From: Salimicrobium album
Lineage (GTDB): Bacteria > Bacillota > Bacilli > Bacillales > Halobacillaceae
Direction of reading: 5' to 3'
Assembly (NCBI RefSeq): GCF_900107115.1
Contig: NZ_FNOS01000001.1
Coordinates: 62,001-126,000, forward strand
Length of the DNA stretch: 64,000 nt
Below are positions 18,510 to 26,765 of the stretch, piece after piece; position 1 is the first letter of the stretch, and the number at the start of each line of letters is the position of its first letter. A model generated the notes under the pieces. It was not told the DNA's origin, did no database searches, and saw only the letters and a program-made list of their open reading frames with translations. Both the position numbers and the translations under genes were made by a program.

Positions 18510-19628
18510 CTATTTCAGAGAAGAAACATACTCTTCTGTTTCATCACGGGTCATTGGCACTTCGACCTCTCCGTCAATGATTTTTTGTTTCCACTCTTCC
18601 ACTGTAGATATAATTTCTTCTGTCATAGCTTCTTCATTAGTGCGTGCAAGACTTACACCTTCATCTTCGAGTCCATACTCCACGACTTCCCCTCCAGGGA
18701 ATTCGCCTTCCATCGCCTGTGTGGAAACGTCCTGAACAGCGATATCGACTCTCTTAACCATAGAAGTCAAGGTAACGTTCGTGTCATCGATGGCACCTTC
18801 TTCATGCTGGTCACGGTCTACCCCGATCACCCATACTTTTTCGTCACCACCGCGAACGCGGTCTTTCGCTTCAGAAAACACTCCGTTGCCTGTACCTCCG
18901 GCTGCGTGATAAATTACATCAGCACCCTGGGAATACATGTTGGAAGCAATCAGTTTACCCTGATCGGCGGAGTTGAAGCTTTCTGCATATTGCACGTCGA
19001 TTTTAATATCGGGATTTACTGTTTTCGCACCGGCACGGAAGCCGGATTCGAATTTGTTGATAAGTTCACTGTCGACACCGCCTACAAAACCAAGGTGATC
19101 CGATTCGGTTTTATTAGCTGCAGCCACTCCTGCAAGGAAAGATCCCTGATGTTCTTTAAAAGTGATGCTTGCAATATTATCTCCCTCCGCTACTGCATCA
19201 ACCAGTGAGAAGTTCGTTTCAGGGAATTGCGAAGCTACTTTTTCAACGTCGGGCTGTAAAAGGAAACCGATACCGAAGATCAGATTGTAATCTTCGCGTA
19301 CGAGACGGTTCAGGTTTGTGGTATAATCCGCATCACTTTCCGATTGAGCATAATCATAACCTTTATTTTCTTCAAGGTTGTTCTCTTTACCGAATTCCTG
19401 CAATCCTTCCCAGGCTGACTGGTTGAAAGATTTATCATCCACTCCTCCGGTATCCGTAACCATCGCCACGGTGAAGTCACTATTGCCGCCTTCACCGGAA
19501 CCTTCCTCTTCGGATTTCGAATCGCTTCCGGAACTTTCAGAATCCCCTCCGCTGTCCGAAGAACCGCAAGCTGCAAGAAAAAGTCCAAACGTAAGTACCA
19601 GTGTCAGCAAAAATAACGTACGACGCAT
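18510..19628 (-). CDS. nupN: BMP-family nucleoside-binding lipoprotein NupN
   Basis: This is the extracellular substrate-binding lipoprotein of the importer. It has a signal peptide with lipobox LAAC (modified Cys at residue 21), then about 30 residues very rich in Ser, Gly, Asp and Glu, then the BMP/Med domain beginning with TVAMVTDTGGVDDKSFNQSA. The length is 372 residues. The acidic linker fits a halophilic surface protein. It is the first gene of nupNOPQ; the regulator YmfC/NupR is encoded just upstream. Confidence 0.95.
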   Translation of the reverse strand: MRRTLFLLTLVLTFGLFLAACGSSDSGGDSESSGSDSKSEEEGSGEGGNSDFTVAMVTDTGGVDDKSFNQSAWEGLQEFGKENNLEENKGYDYAQSESDADYTTNLNRLVREDYNLIFGIGFLLQPDVEKVASQFPETNFSLVDAVAEGDNIASITFKEHQGSFLAGVAAANKTESDHLGFVGGVDSELINKFESGFRAGAKTVNPDIKIDVQYAESFNSADQGKLIASNMYSQGADVIYHAAGGTGNGVFSEAKDRVRGGDEKVWVIGVDRDQHEEGAIDDTNVTLTSMVKRVDIAVQDVSTQAMEGEFPGGEVVEYGLEDEGVSLARTNEEAMTEEIISTVEEWKQKIIDGEVEVPMTRDETEEYVSSLK

Positions 19629-19712
19629 AATAATTCCCCCTTAATTTTTTGAACATTCAATCTTCATCAATGAGAAAGGTACATCCACCCCGAAGTCTCA
19701 CCTCCTTAAAAG

Positions 19713-19718
19713 ATTATA
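19713..19718 (-). promoter_or_regulatory. Candidate -10 element for nupNOPQ
   Basis: TATAAT lies 19 nt after the ymfC stop, with no good -35 at 16-18 nt. The 19629-19736 spacer also has an AGGAGGTGAG sequence not placed before any credible ORF. A promoter here that needs an activator, or nup expression from the ymfC promoter, are both possible. Confidence 0.35.
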
Positions 19719-19736
19719 CTATACTATTGAAACCCC

Positions 19737-20462
19737 TTACACTCTCCGGCGCAAAACGTGAAAGCTGAACTTATCGGCTCTGAAGTAGTTTAACGATAGA
19801 AGCAGCGGTTCATCATCTGCAGTATAATGCATCTGTTTTAAAAGAAGAAGTGCTTCCTCCGGATCGGTGTTCAAAACCGGGGAAACTATCTCATGGTATC
19901 CGACAGGTTCAATATACGTCACGGCATAAGCGATCGGCTTCTGAGTATATTCTTCGATTAATCTGAACATAGATCCTTTTTCCTTCACATCCTGCAAAGA
20001 TATGACGCCCTCCGGCAGTTTGTCCACACAATAGACTACCGGTTCCCCGTCCGCAGTCCGGACCCGTTCCAGTTTGGCTATTTTATGTAACTCTTTCGGG
20101 TGAAATCTCTCCCGGTCTTCTTCCGTAGGCTCTACGAGATCCGCAGATAAATACTGGGTACCCGGGGTCATTCCGGAACTTGTGATCATACCGGTAACGC
20201 TGTCCAATTCTTCGATTCCGGCTGAAAACATCGGTTTGGGGTTAACGAAAGTGCCCACCCCGTGCCTGCGGGTCACCAGATTGTCTTCTTCAAGAATTCT
20301 TAATGCTTCTCTTAAAGTCGCACGTGATACGCCCAGTCTTTTTGAAAGCTGGAACTCGGAGGGTAATTTTTCTCTTTCTTTGTATACTTCCTCCTGTATA
20401 TCCTTTTTCAACTGCTCAATCACCTGCAGATAAAGATGTCTCGGATCTTGTTTTATTGCCAT
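19737..20462 (-). CDS. ymfC: GntR/HutC-family regulator (YmfC, NupR-like)
   Basis: The 241-residue regulator has an N-terminal winged helix (about 12-75) with [41 protein letters not shown] and a C-terminal UTRA effector-binding domain. In B. subtilis the orthologue is described, as I recall, as NupR acting on the nucleoside importer. Here it is directly upstream of nupN on the same strand, supporting local control. The ATG at 20462 follows GGAGGTGCGC; an upstream in-frame start would add 22 residues without family support. Confidence 0.9.
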   Translation of the reverse strand: MAIKQDPRHLYLQVIEQLKKDIQEEVYKEREKLPSEFQLSKRLGVSRATLREALRILEEDNLVTRRHGVGTFVNPKPMFSAGIEELDSVTGMITSSGMTPGTQYLSADLVEPTEEDRERFHPKELHKIAKLERVRTADGEPVVYCVDKLPEGVISLQDVKEKGSMFRLIEEYTQKPIAYAVTYIEPVGYHEIVSPVLNTDPEEALLLLKQMHYTADDEPLLLSLNYFRADKFSFHVLRRRV

Positions 20463-20618
20463 ATGCGCACCTCCTGCTCCTGGAAATTCGTTTCGAATGT
20501 TGGAGATCTGACCTCTGACGTTCGACACATATTATTGAAATAAATATAACACTTTTTTCCCAATAAATAAATACTATTGTTGCAACTTTAATAGTTTTTT
20601 GAATTCGAAAGGAATTCC

Positions 20619-20644
20619 CTCCGATATACTCCATATCGAAGGGG
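20619..20644 (-). terminator. Hairpin downstream of spoIIIE
   Basis: The stem CCCTTCGATAT pairs with ATATCGGAGGG (one G-U) 6 nt after the spoIIIE stop. The following sequence lacks a clean T-run, so it may terminate weakly. The 20463-20618 spacer is AT-rich and should hold the ymfC promoter, but no clear -35/-10 pair stands out. Confidence 0.5.
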
Positions 20645-20648
20645 CTTT

Positions 20649-22865
20649 TTATGATTCCCTGTTTTCCTCATCCACTCCGGAAACCAGAACCGTACGTGGC
20701 TTACTGCCCTCGGAAGGTCCCACTATCCCGTTTTCTTCCATTGAATCCACAAGTCGTGCTGCTCTTGTGTAACCTACACGGAATCTCCGTTGAATCATCG
20801 AAGCACTTGCACTTTGCATCTCTACTACCATCTGAACGGCTTCCGGATACAATTCGTCGTCCACTTCCTGCTGGACTTCCGTTTCTTCTTCAGGGATCAT
20901 CTCTTCCTGATATTGCGCTTTCTGCTGTTCCACACAAAAGTCGACGATATTTTCCACTTCCTCGTCAGAAAGGAAAGCTCCCTGTACTCTCGTCGGTTTA
21001 TTTGCGCCAACCGGCGTAAAGAGCATATCCCCCCGGCCGAGAAGCTTTTCAGCTCCTCCCGAATCAAGGATAGTTCTCGAATCAGTCTGGGACGACACGC
21101 TGAAGGCTATTCTCGAAGGGATATTCGCTTTGATCACTCCCGTAATGACATCTACCGATGGACGCTGCGTAGCAATAATCAGATGTATTCCTGCAGCTCT
21201 CGCCATCTGAGCCAGTCGCGTTATGGAATCTTCCACTTCATTTGAAGCTACCATCATCAAGTCCGCGAGCTCATCGACGAGAACGACAATGTAAGGAAGC
21301 GTAGGCTGGTCATCATCTTCCAGTTCATTATGTTTCTTAATATATTCATTGTACCCTTCGATGTTTCTCGTGCCGCTTTCCGAAAACAGGTCATACCGCC
21401 TGTCCATCTCACTTACTACTTTCTTCAGTGCCCGGGATGCTTTTTTCGGATCGGTGACGACCGGTGATAACAGGTGAGGAATGCCGTTGTAGACGTTCAG
21501 CTCCACTTTCTTCGGATCGATCATCATCATTTTCACTTCATGTGGCTTGGCACGCATAAGTATACTGGTGATGATACCGTTTATACACACGCTTTTCCCA
21601 CTGCCTGTGGCTCCTGCCACGAGCAGATGGGGCATCTTGTTCAGCTCGGCCATGACAGCTTCCCCGGAGATGTCTCTGCCCAGCGCAAAACCTAATTTCT
21701 GATCTTTTTTGAGAGAAGCCGACTCCAGCACCTCTCTGAGTGTGACCATGGAGATCTCCTGGTTCGGGACTTCAATACCGACAGCGGATTTACCCGGAAT
21801 CGGGGCTTCAATACGTATATCACGGGCAGCCAGTGACAGAGCCAGATCATCGTGCAGGTTAACGATCTTACTTACTTTAACTCCTGTATCGGGATTCACT
21901 TCGTATTTCGTGACGGAAGGACCAACATGTACTTTCGTCACTTTCGCCTTCACTCCGAAACTGTCGAAAGTGGCTTCCAATTTCCTGACCGTCTCCTGAA
22001 TATGGCTTCTGTCTTGACTTTGCGGGGTCCCCTCCGGTGCTTTCAGCAAATCGAAGCCGGGGAGTTCATAATCATGGTTTTCCGTTTCCCCGGTAGCTAA
22101 CGATACGTCTTTCGTCTCTTCTCCCGTTTCTTTTCCCGATTCCTGAACCGCAGGCACGGGTCTGTTCTTAGTCTGTTCCGTAAAGTCCTGAATAATCGGA
22201 TGTTCCGTTTCTGTCTCCGGACTTTCCGGCGGAGCAGGTTTCTGCTCCTTACGCTCAGGCTCCACCGATGATTTGGAAGAAGTCTTTTTCTTCTTTCTTC
22301 CGGAGACCTTTTTCTTCCACTTTTTGAAAAATTTACTGATTTTCTCTGCAGGCGACCATTCCCTGATCATCATGCTTCCTATGACAATCATAAATACGGA
22401 AACTATAATCGAACCCGCCTGTCCAAAAAGAAAGTCAGTTATGCTGTAGAGGACAGCTCCACTGAAACCCCCGCCCATCTCAATGAAGGATACATCGCTT
22501 CGATAAATCCCCCAGGTGGCAGAGAACACACCTCCGTTCGACGGGTATAACGCCTGGACGTGCGAAAGAAGCAGTACTCCTGCAACGACAAGGAATGTAC
22601 CTCCGGGTTTCTTAATGATCGGCCACGACCTCTTAAGCATGACGTATCCGCCAAGCACCAGCAGACCGAGCGGTATCATAAAATACCATAATCCAAAAAT
22701 CAGCTGGAAAACGAAAGTCAGGAATTTCGGGACTGCTCCCGTTTTGAAAAAGGGCAGTCCGCTCCCAAATATTGCTGTAATAACAAACAGCAGACCGAAC
22801 AATTCATAACGTATACGATTATTTATCTTTGATTTCTTTTTTCTGTTTCTCTTTCTTTTAGCCAT
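20649..22865 (-). CDS. spoIIIE: DNA translocase SpoIIIE/FtsK family
   Basis: This is a hexameric ATP-driven DNA pump that clears chromosomes from division septa. The 738-residue protein has a basic N-terminus, four membrane segments (about 20-175), a Pro/Glu/Lys-rich linker, the motor with Walker [11 protein letters not shown] and Walker [14 protein letters not shown], and a C-terminal gamma winged helix ([21 protein letters not shown]) that reads SRS sites. The four-pass N-terminus marks the SpoIIIE rather than SftA type. It is retained although several sporulation genes of this region are missing, consistent with a vegetative role. Confidence 0.95.
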   Translation of the reverse strand: MAKRKRNRKKKSKINNRIRYELFGLLFVITAIFGSGLPFFKTGAVPKFLTFVFQLIFGLWYFMIPLGLLVLGGYVMLKRSWPIIKKPGGTFLVVAGVLLLSHVQALYPSNGGVFSATWGIYRSDVSFIEMGGGFSGAVLYSITDFLFGQAGSIIVSVFMIVIGSMMIREWSPAEKISKFFKKWKKKVSGRKKKKTSSKSSVEPERKEQKPAPPESPETETEHPIIQDFTEQTKNRPVPAVQESGKETGEETKDVSLATGETENHDYELPGFDLLKAPEGTPQSQDRSHIQETVRKLEATFDSFGVKAKVTKVHVGPSVTKYEVNPDTGVKVSKIVNLHDDLALSLAARDIRIEAPIPGKSAVGIEVPNQEISMVTLREVLESASLKKDQKLGFALGRDISGEAVMAELNKMPHLLVAGATGSGKSVCINGIITSILMRAKPHEVKMMMIDPKKVELNVYNGIPHLLSPVVTDPKKASRALKKVVSEMDRRYDLFSESGTRNIEGYNEYIKKHNELEDDDQPTLPYIVVLVDELADLMMVASNEVEDSITRLAQMARAAGIHLIIATQRPSVDVITGVIKANIPSRIAFSVSSQTDSRTILDSGGAEKLLGRGDMLFTPVGANKPTRVQGAFLSDEEVENIVDFCVEQQKAQYQEEMIPEEETEVQQEVDDELYPEAVQMVVEMQSASASMIQRRFRVGYTRAARLVDSMEENGIVGPSEGSKPRTVLVSGVDEENRES

Positions 22866-22883
22866 GGAAATCCTCCTACTTTG

Positions 22884-22923
22884 ACGAAAAAACAGGATGC
22901 CGTGGTTATCCGGGGCATCCTGG
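22884..22923 (-). terminator. Intrinsic terminator (attenuator) in the spoIIIE leader
   Basis: A 9-bp stem CAGGATGCC/GGCATCCTG (22893-22901 with 22914-22922) is followed by TTTTTTCGTC. It lies only 19 nt before the spoIIIE ATG and downstream of an extended -10 promoter, so transcription of spoIIIE must read through it. Confidence 0.8.
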
Positions 22924-22938
22924 AAGGTTCATTCTATA

Positions 22939-22947
22939 ATTATAGCA
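22939..22947 (-). promoter_or_regulatory. Extended -10 promoter upstream of spoIIIE
   Basis: TGCTATAAT on the minus strand forms a full extended -10 without a good -35. The expected start is near 22932, giving a roughly 67-nt leader that contains the terminator at 22884-22923. The rest of 22948-23039 shows no gene; in B. subtilis this interval carries ymfA/rnjB and tepA. Confidence 0.55.
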
Positions 22948-23039
22948 TATTCCTTTCTTATACACCTATACCCTCCGGTCACAAAAACAGAAGGACTCTG
23001 ATGAATTTTGCGGAGTGAAACGACTGGAGAATGCTTGAA

Positions 23040-23078
23040 AATACGTAACGACCGGTCTTTCGAAAAAGACCGGTCGAA
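23040..23078 (-). terminator. Terminator after dapA
   Basis: A perfect 12-bp stem CGACCGGTCTTT/AAAGACCGGTCG (23049-23060 with 23065-23076) lies about 100 nt after the dapA stop. The tail TTACGTATTTTC is only moderately T-rich. Confidence 0.75.
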
Positions 23079-23175
23079 CATATAATTTCCCTCAACTGAC
23101 AGATTGGGCACCGGAAATGCTGCAGGTACCGGCAACAGGACGTCAGGGAGATGTTGATGGAGAAGGACAGCCGGG

Positions 23176-24045
23176 TTACAGGTCGTCCACCAGGTTGTGG
23201 ATGAATGTTTCTTCCTCCTTTGTAAGAGGCACCATCGGGAGACGTACACCTCCGACATCGAGACCTTTCCTTTTCAAAGCCTCTTTGATCGGTGCCGGCG
23301 AAGGAGCTATAAACATCCCTTTGCAGACCGGTACGAGCTTACGATGTATGGCGGCAGCTTTTTTTATTTCACCCTGGTCAAATAAATCAAGCATTTCCTG
23401 CATCGTTTTACCGGCTACATGAGAAGACACCGACACCACACCACGACCACCGATAGCGTACGTAGGATATGTCAGATGATCATCGCCGGTATAAACGTTA
23501 AAATCATCGGAGGCCCCCTCTATGATTTCAGCCATGGCGCTCAGGTCGCCGGTAGCTTCCTTAACGGCTGCGATATTGGGGATTTCGGAGAGCCTTACAA
23601 TAGTCTCCGGATTCAAGCGTACGACTGTGCGACCGGGAACGTTATATACCATTATCGGTACGTCCACTTTCTCAGCAATCGTTTTAAAATGCAGATACAG
23701 GCCTTCCTGATTCGGTTTGTTGTAGTAAGGAACGACCAGCATCAGACCGTCGACTCCTGCATTCTGAGCCAGAAGGGACAGTTCCAGAGATTCCTGGGTT
23801 CCGTTAGTACCTGAACCGGCAAGGACAGGGACCCGTCCGTCCGCTGCGTAAACGGTCCTTTCCCATACTTTCACTTTCTCATCAAAAGAAAGAGTGGCAG
23901 ATTCCCCGGTCGTCCCGGCTACCACCAGGCCGTCGCTTCCATTATTAACTAGATGGTCGACAAGTTCATCAATTTTCGGAAAATCCACCTGCCCGAAACT
24001 GTCAATCGGAGTTGCCATAGCAGTCAGTACCCGTCCGAAATCCAT
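23176..24045 (-). CDS. dapA: 4-hydroxy-tetrahydrodipicolinate synthase
   Basis: DapA condenses pyruvate with aspartate semialdehyde in the lysine/diaminopimelate pathway. The 289-residue TIM barrel shows GTTGESATLS, the Tyr in MLVVPYYNKP, the second Tyr in VYNVPGRT, and the Schiff-base Lys in IAAVKEATGDL. The ATG at 24045 is 6 nt from GGGGAG and aligns with the B. subtilis start; another ATG two codons earlier touches the ribosome-binding site. It is the last gene of asd-dapG-dapA. Confidence 0.96.
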   Translation of the reverse strand: MDFGRVLTAMATPIDSFGQVDFPKIDELVDHLVNNGSDGLVVAGTTGESATLSFDEKVKVWERTVYAADGRVPVLAGSGTNGTQESLELSLLAQNAGVDGLMLVVPYYNKPNQEGLYLHFKTIAEKVDVPIMVYNVPGRTVVRLNPETIVRLSEIPNIAAVKEATGDLSAMAEIIEGASDDFNVYTGDDHLTYPTYAIGGRGVVSVSSHVAGKTMQEMLDLFDQGEIKKAAAIHRKLVPVCKGMFIAPSPAPIKEALKRKGLDVGGVRLPMVPLTKEEETFIHNLVDDL

Positions 24046-24058
24046 ATTCATCTCCCCT

Positions 24059-25279
24059 TTATATATCTTCGCTCAGTTGAAATATCGAATGAAGAGCATT
24101 AACGGCTTCCTTAATGTCCTCTTCCTTGATCAGCATCCAGATGGTCGTATGAGAGTCTGCGGACTGAAGAATCTGCACTCCGGCACTGCTTAACGTATTA
24201 ACTATCTTGGAAGTAACACCCGGGACCCCTGAAATTCCGGCCCCTACAGTCGATACTTTGGCACAGTTACGTTTTATTACCGGAGAAAACCCTTCCTGTT
24301 CGAAAAGCTCTTTCGCCTTCTCCGTATAAGGTTCGGCAATGGTGAATACAATCGAGTTCGGTGAAATATTGATGAAATCCACCGAGATACCCGCTTCTGC
24401 CATCATACCGAAGACTTTTGCCTGAACATTGCCGTTTTCCTCTTCCACCGGAATTTTTATTTGCGTAATTCCCGTCATATGGGCGATACCGGTAACGAGT
24501 CTGTCATCGATATCACTGCCATTCTCCCCATCCGTGGAAGCAGAAACGAGCGTGCCCGGTAAGTCCGAATATGTAGACCTTACCCGTAACGGGACTTTTG
24601 CGTGCATGGCGATTTCTACAGCTCTCGGATGTATCACTTTGGCTCCCTGATAAGCAAGGTTACTGATCTCATTATACGTAATCTGCTTCATCGTACGGGC
24701 CGATTCGACAATTCTCGGATCTGCAGTCATAATACCTTCGACGTCCGTAAAGATATCCACGTATTCTGCATTTAAAGCTGCACCGAGTGCGGCAGCAGTC
24801 GTATCACTGCCTCCGCGTCCGAACGTCGTGACATCCCCCTCTTCGGTTTTCCCCTGAAAGCCTGCCACTACTACTACATCTAAATCTTTGAGTTCCTGCA
24901 ATATTCTGTCCGGTTTCATATCGACTATTTTAGCTTTGGTGAAATCACTGTTAGTGAAGAACCCTGCCTGAGCTCCGGTCAGAGCTGTCGATGAAACACC
25001 GGCCTTCGATAATTCATCCGAAAACACGACGGATGATATCACTTCTCCGCAGGACATGAGCAGATCCTGTTCCCTCGAAGACAAAGTTGTATTCGGATGA
25101 TCCACGAGACTTAACAGAGTATCTGTCGCATAAGGTTCACCTTTTCTCCCCATCGCGGAAACCGCTACTACTACTTTGTATCCTTCTTTCACTGCTTTCT
25201 CAATGTGGGACATGGCCCGGGCACGGCTTTCTTCGTCCCGGACCGATGTTCCTCCAAATTTCTGAACTACGATATCCAT
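24059..25279 (-). CDS. dapG: Aspartate kinase I (diaminopimelate-sensitive type)
   Basis: This kinase phosphorylates aspartate at the entry to lysine, threonine, methionine and peptidoglycan DAP synthesis. The 406-residue protein starts with the KFGGTSV motif, contains GRGGSDTTAAALGAAL and two C-terminal ACT domains (about 270-405). Its size and its position in asd-dapG-dapA match the DAP-inhibited DapG of Bacillus. Confidence 0.96.
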   Translation of the reverse strand: MDIVVQKFGGTSVRDEESRARAMSHIEKAVKEGYKVVVAVSAMGRKGEPYATDTLLSLVDHPNTTLSSREQDLLMSCGEVISSVVFSDELSKAGVSSTALTGAQAGFFTNSDFTKAKIVDMKPDRILQELKDLDVVVVAGFQGKTEEGDVTTFGRGGSDTTAAALGAALNAEYVDIFTDVEGIMTADPRIVESARTMKQITYNEISNLAYQGAKVIHPRAVEIAMHAKVPLRVRSTYSDLPGTLVSASTDGENGSDIDDRLVTGIAHMTGITQIKIPVEEENGNVQAKVFGMMAEAGISVDFINISPNSIVFTIAEPYTEKAKELFEQEGFSPVIKRNCAKVSTVGAGISGVPGVTSKIVNTLSSAGVQILQSADSHTTIWMLIKEEDIKEAVNALHSIFQLSEDI

Positions 25280-25304
25280 TCCTTACACCTCTATAGTCAT
25301 TGGA

Positions 25305-26351
25305 TTACAACCAGTTATTTGTCACGACTCTTTCTGCTATCTGTATGGAGTTCCAGGCCGCGCCTTTGAGTAGATTATCCGAGACGACCCACATGTGAAA
25401 ACCGTAATCGACATCCGGGTCTTTACGTATCCTTCCGACAAATACATCTTTTTTGCCGGCTGCCGACAGCGGCGTAGGATAATCCTGCTCGGACGGATTG
25501 TCCTGAAGTGTCAGACCTTCTCCATTACTGATGACTTTTCTGAAATCACTTACGCTTACTGCTTCTTTATCGATTTCGACATATACACTCTCCGCATGGG
25601 AAACCGCAAACGGGAGGCGTACACACGTCGCTGAAACGGGAAGTTTGTCCATATGCATAATCTTCTTCGTTTCGTTGATCATTTTCTTTTCTTCGAAGGT
25701 ATAGCCGTCTTCTTCGAATACGTCGATTTGCGGCAGAGCGTTAAAAGCTATCGGAAAATGTTTTTCGTCTCCTTTGACAGGAAGTATATTTGTTTCGTAC
25801 TCTTTCCCGTCGAGCATCGCTCTCGACTGTTCATTCATCTCATCAACCGCATCGTTTCCGGCTCCGGAAACTGCCTGATAAGTCGATACAAGGACCCGTT
25901 TCAGTCCATACTTGTCATCAATCGGCTTAAGAGCAGCGACCATTTGAATTGTGGAACAGTTAGGATTCGCTATTATCCCTTTGTTTTCTTTAATATCTTC
26001 TTCATTCACTTCCGGTACTACGAGAGGGACTTCCGGGTCCATCCTGTACGCGCTTGTATTATCAATAACAAGAGCACCGCGTTTCACCGCTTCCGGCGCA
26101 AGTTTTTTGGAAATCGATCCTCCTGCGGAGAACAATGCGATATCTACATTTTCAAAGCTTTCCGGTTTTGCTTCTTCCACTGTATATTCTTCACCTTTGA
26201 AAGAAATCTTTGAACCTGCAGAACGGCTTGAAGACAACAGCTTCAGTTCTTTAACAGGAAAGTCTCTATCTTCCAGTGTTTCGATCATTTTCTGTCCGAC
26301 CGCTCCGGTAGCACCGAGAACGGCTACATTAACTTTTTTCTGCTCGCTCAT
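25305..26351 (-). CDS. asd: Aspartate-semialdehyde dehydrogenase
   Basis: Asd reduces aspartyl phosphate to the semialdehyde that DapA uses. The 348-residue protein has the NADP-binding GATGAVGQKM, the catalytic Cys in NPNCSTIQM and the base His in RLPFAVSHAESVYVE. It is first in the DAP operon, with two candidate promoters and a palindrome in its leader. In sporulating Bacillus the dipicolinate synthase genes spoVFA/spoVFB precede it; they are absent here. Confidence 0.97.
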   Translation of the reverse strand: MSEQKKVNVAVLGATGAVGQKMIETLEDRDFPVKELKLLSSSRSAGSKISFKGEEYTVEEAKPESFENVDIALFSAGGSISKKLAPEAVKRGALVIDNTSAYRMDPEVPLVVPEVNEEDIKENKGIIANPNCSTIQMVAALKPIDDKYGLKRVLVSTYQAVSGAGNDAVDEMNEQSRAMLDGKEYETNILPVKGDEKHFPIAFNALPQIDVFEEDGYTFEEKKMINETKKIMHMDKLPVSATCVRLPFAVSHAESVYVEIDKEAVSVSDFRKVISNGEGLTLQDNPSEQDYPTPLSAAGKKDVFVGRIRKDPDVDYGFHMWVVSDNLLKGAAWNSIQIAERVVTNNWL

Positions 26352-26368
26352 AATTATCTTCCTTTCCC

Positions 26369-26397
26369 TGTAATTGATTTTGAAAATTAATTACAGT
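26369..26397. promoter_or_regulatory. 29-bp near-perfect palindrome in the asd leader
   Basis: The arms CTGTAATTGATTTT and AAAATTAATTACAG (one mismatch) flank a central G. It lies between the downstream candidate -10 and the asd ribosome-binding site, so it could be a repressor operator or an RNA hairpin next to the start. The AATTTTC/AAAAT core recalls part of a CodY box, but the spacing does not fit the consensus. Confidence 0.6.
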
Positions 26398-26411
26398 CTC
26401 ACTATTTTGTT

Positions 26412-26441
26412 ATTTTATCACATTTCCCTGCTTTCCGTCAT
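26412..26441 (-). promoter_or_regulatory. Candidate downstream promoter for asd-dapG-dapA
   Basis: There is a -35 ATGACG (26436-26441), an 18-nt spacer and a -10 TAAAAT (26412-26417), placing the start just upstream of the palindrome. Confidence 0.5.
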
Positions 26442-26455
26442 AAGGAACAATACTC

Positions 26456-26484
26456 ATTATACCCGGAACAGCAGTGCCGGTCAG
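26456..26484 (-). promoter_or_regulatory. Candidate upstream promoter for asd-dapG-dapA
   Basis: There is a -35 CTGACC (26479-26484), a 17-nt spacer and a consensus -10 TATAAT (26456-26461), giving a leader of about 100 nt. Confidence 0.6.
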
Positions 26485-26726
26485 CCCTGAAGAACGTATG
26501 GTGACTGCGCGCGAACTGCCGGTAAACCACACATGTAAACTCACACTACCCAATCGTAACCTAATACTTCGCCGGAATGCTAATACAATAGATGAGCCGA
26601 TTCGGTAACTAACCTTCTCAATGGAGAACTAAGTATATCCTGGAGGCATATTCTCCGATTTCCTCCCGAAAGTTCTGAACTGCTTCGAAAACATGGGAAA
26701 AAGCCCGATTGTGCTATAGATTTTTA
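26485..26726. other. Gene-poor spacer between pnp and asd
   Basis: About 240 bp without a credible ORF, repeat or RNA gene. In B. subtilis the space between pnp and asd holds ylxY, mlpA, ymxH, spoVFA and spoVFB. I could not recognise a remnant of any of them in translation. Confidence 0.6.
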
Positions 26727-26760
26727 ATTAAAAAAAGGAACTGGAATTATCCAGTTCGCT
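26727..26760 (-). terminator. Intrinsic terminator after pnp
   Basis: An 8-bp stem GAACTGGA/TCCAGTTC with a 4-nt loop (26738-26757) is followed by CTTTTTTTAATT, starting about 8 nt after the pnp stop. Confidence 0.9.
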
Positions 26761-26765
26761 TTTCT

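Noticed and set aside
19640-19690. AGGAGGTGAG followed by a short GTG-started frame of about 15 codons upstream of nupN
   Set aside because: The frame is too short and its distance from the ribosome-binding site is uncertain; no leader-peptide logic is visible.
22929-23258. 109-codon minus-strand frame across the dapA end and spacer
   Set aside because: It overlaps dapA in another frame, runs through the dapA terminator and shows no recognisable domain; composition looks non-coding.
26400-26727. Possible lysine (L-box) or T-box riboswitch before asd
   Set aside because: I could not find the conserved L-box or T-box core sequences or a terminator/antiterminator pair near asd.
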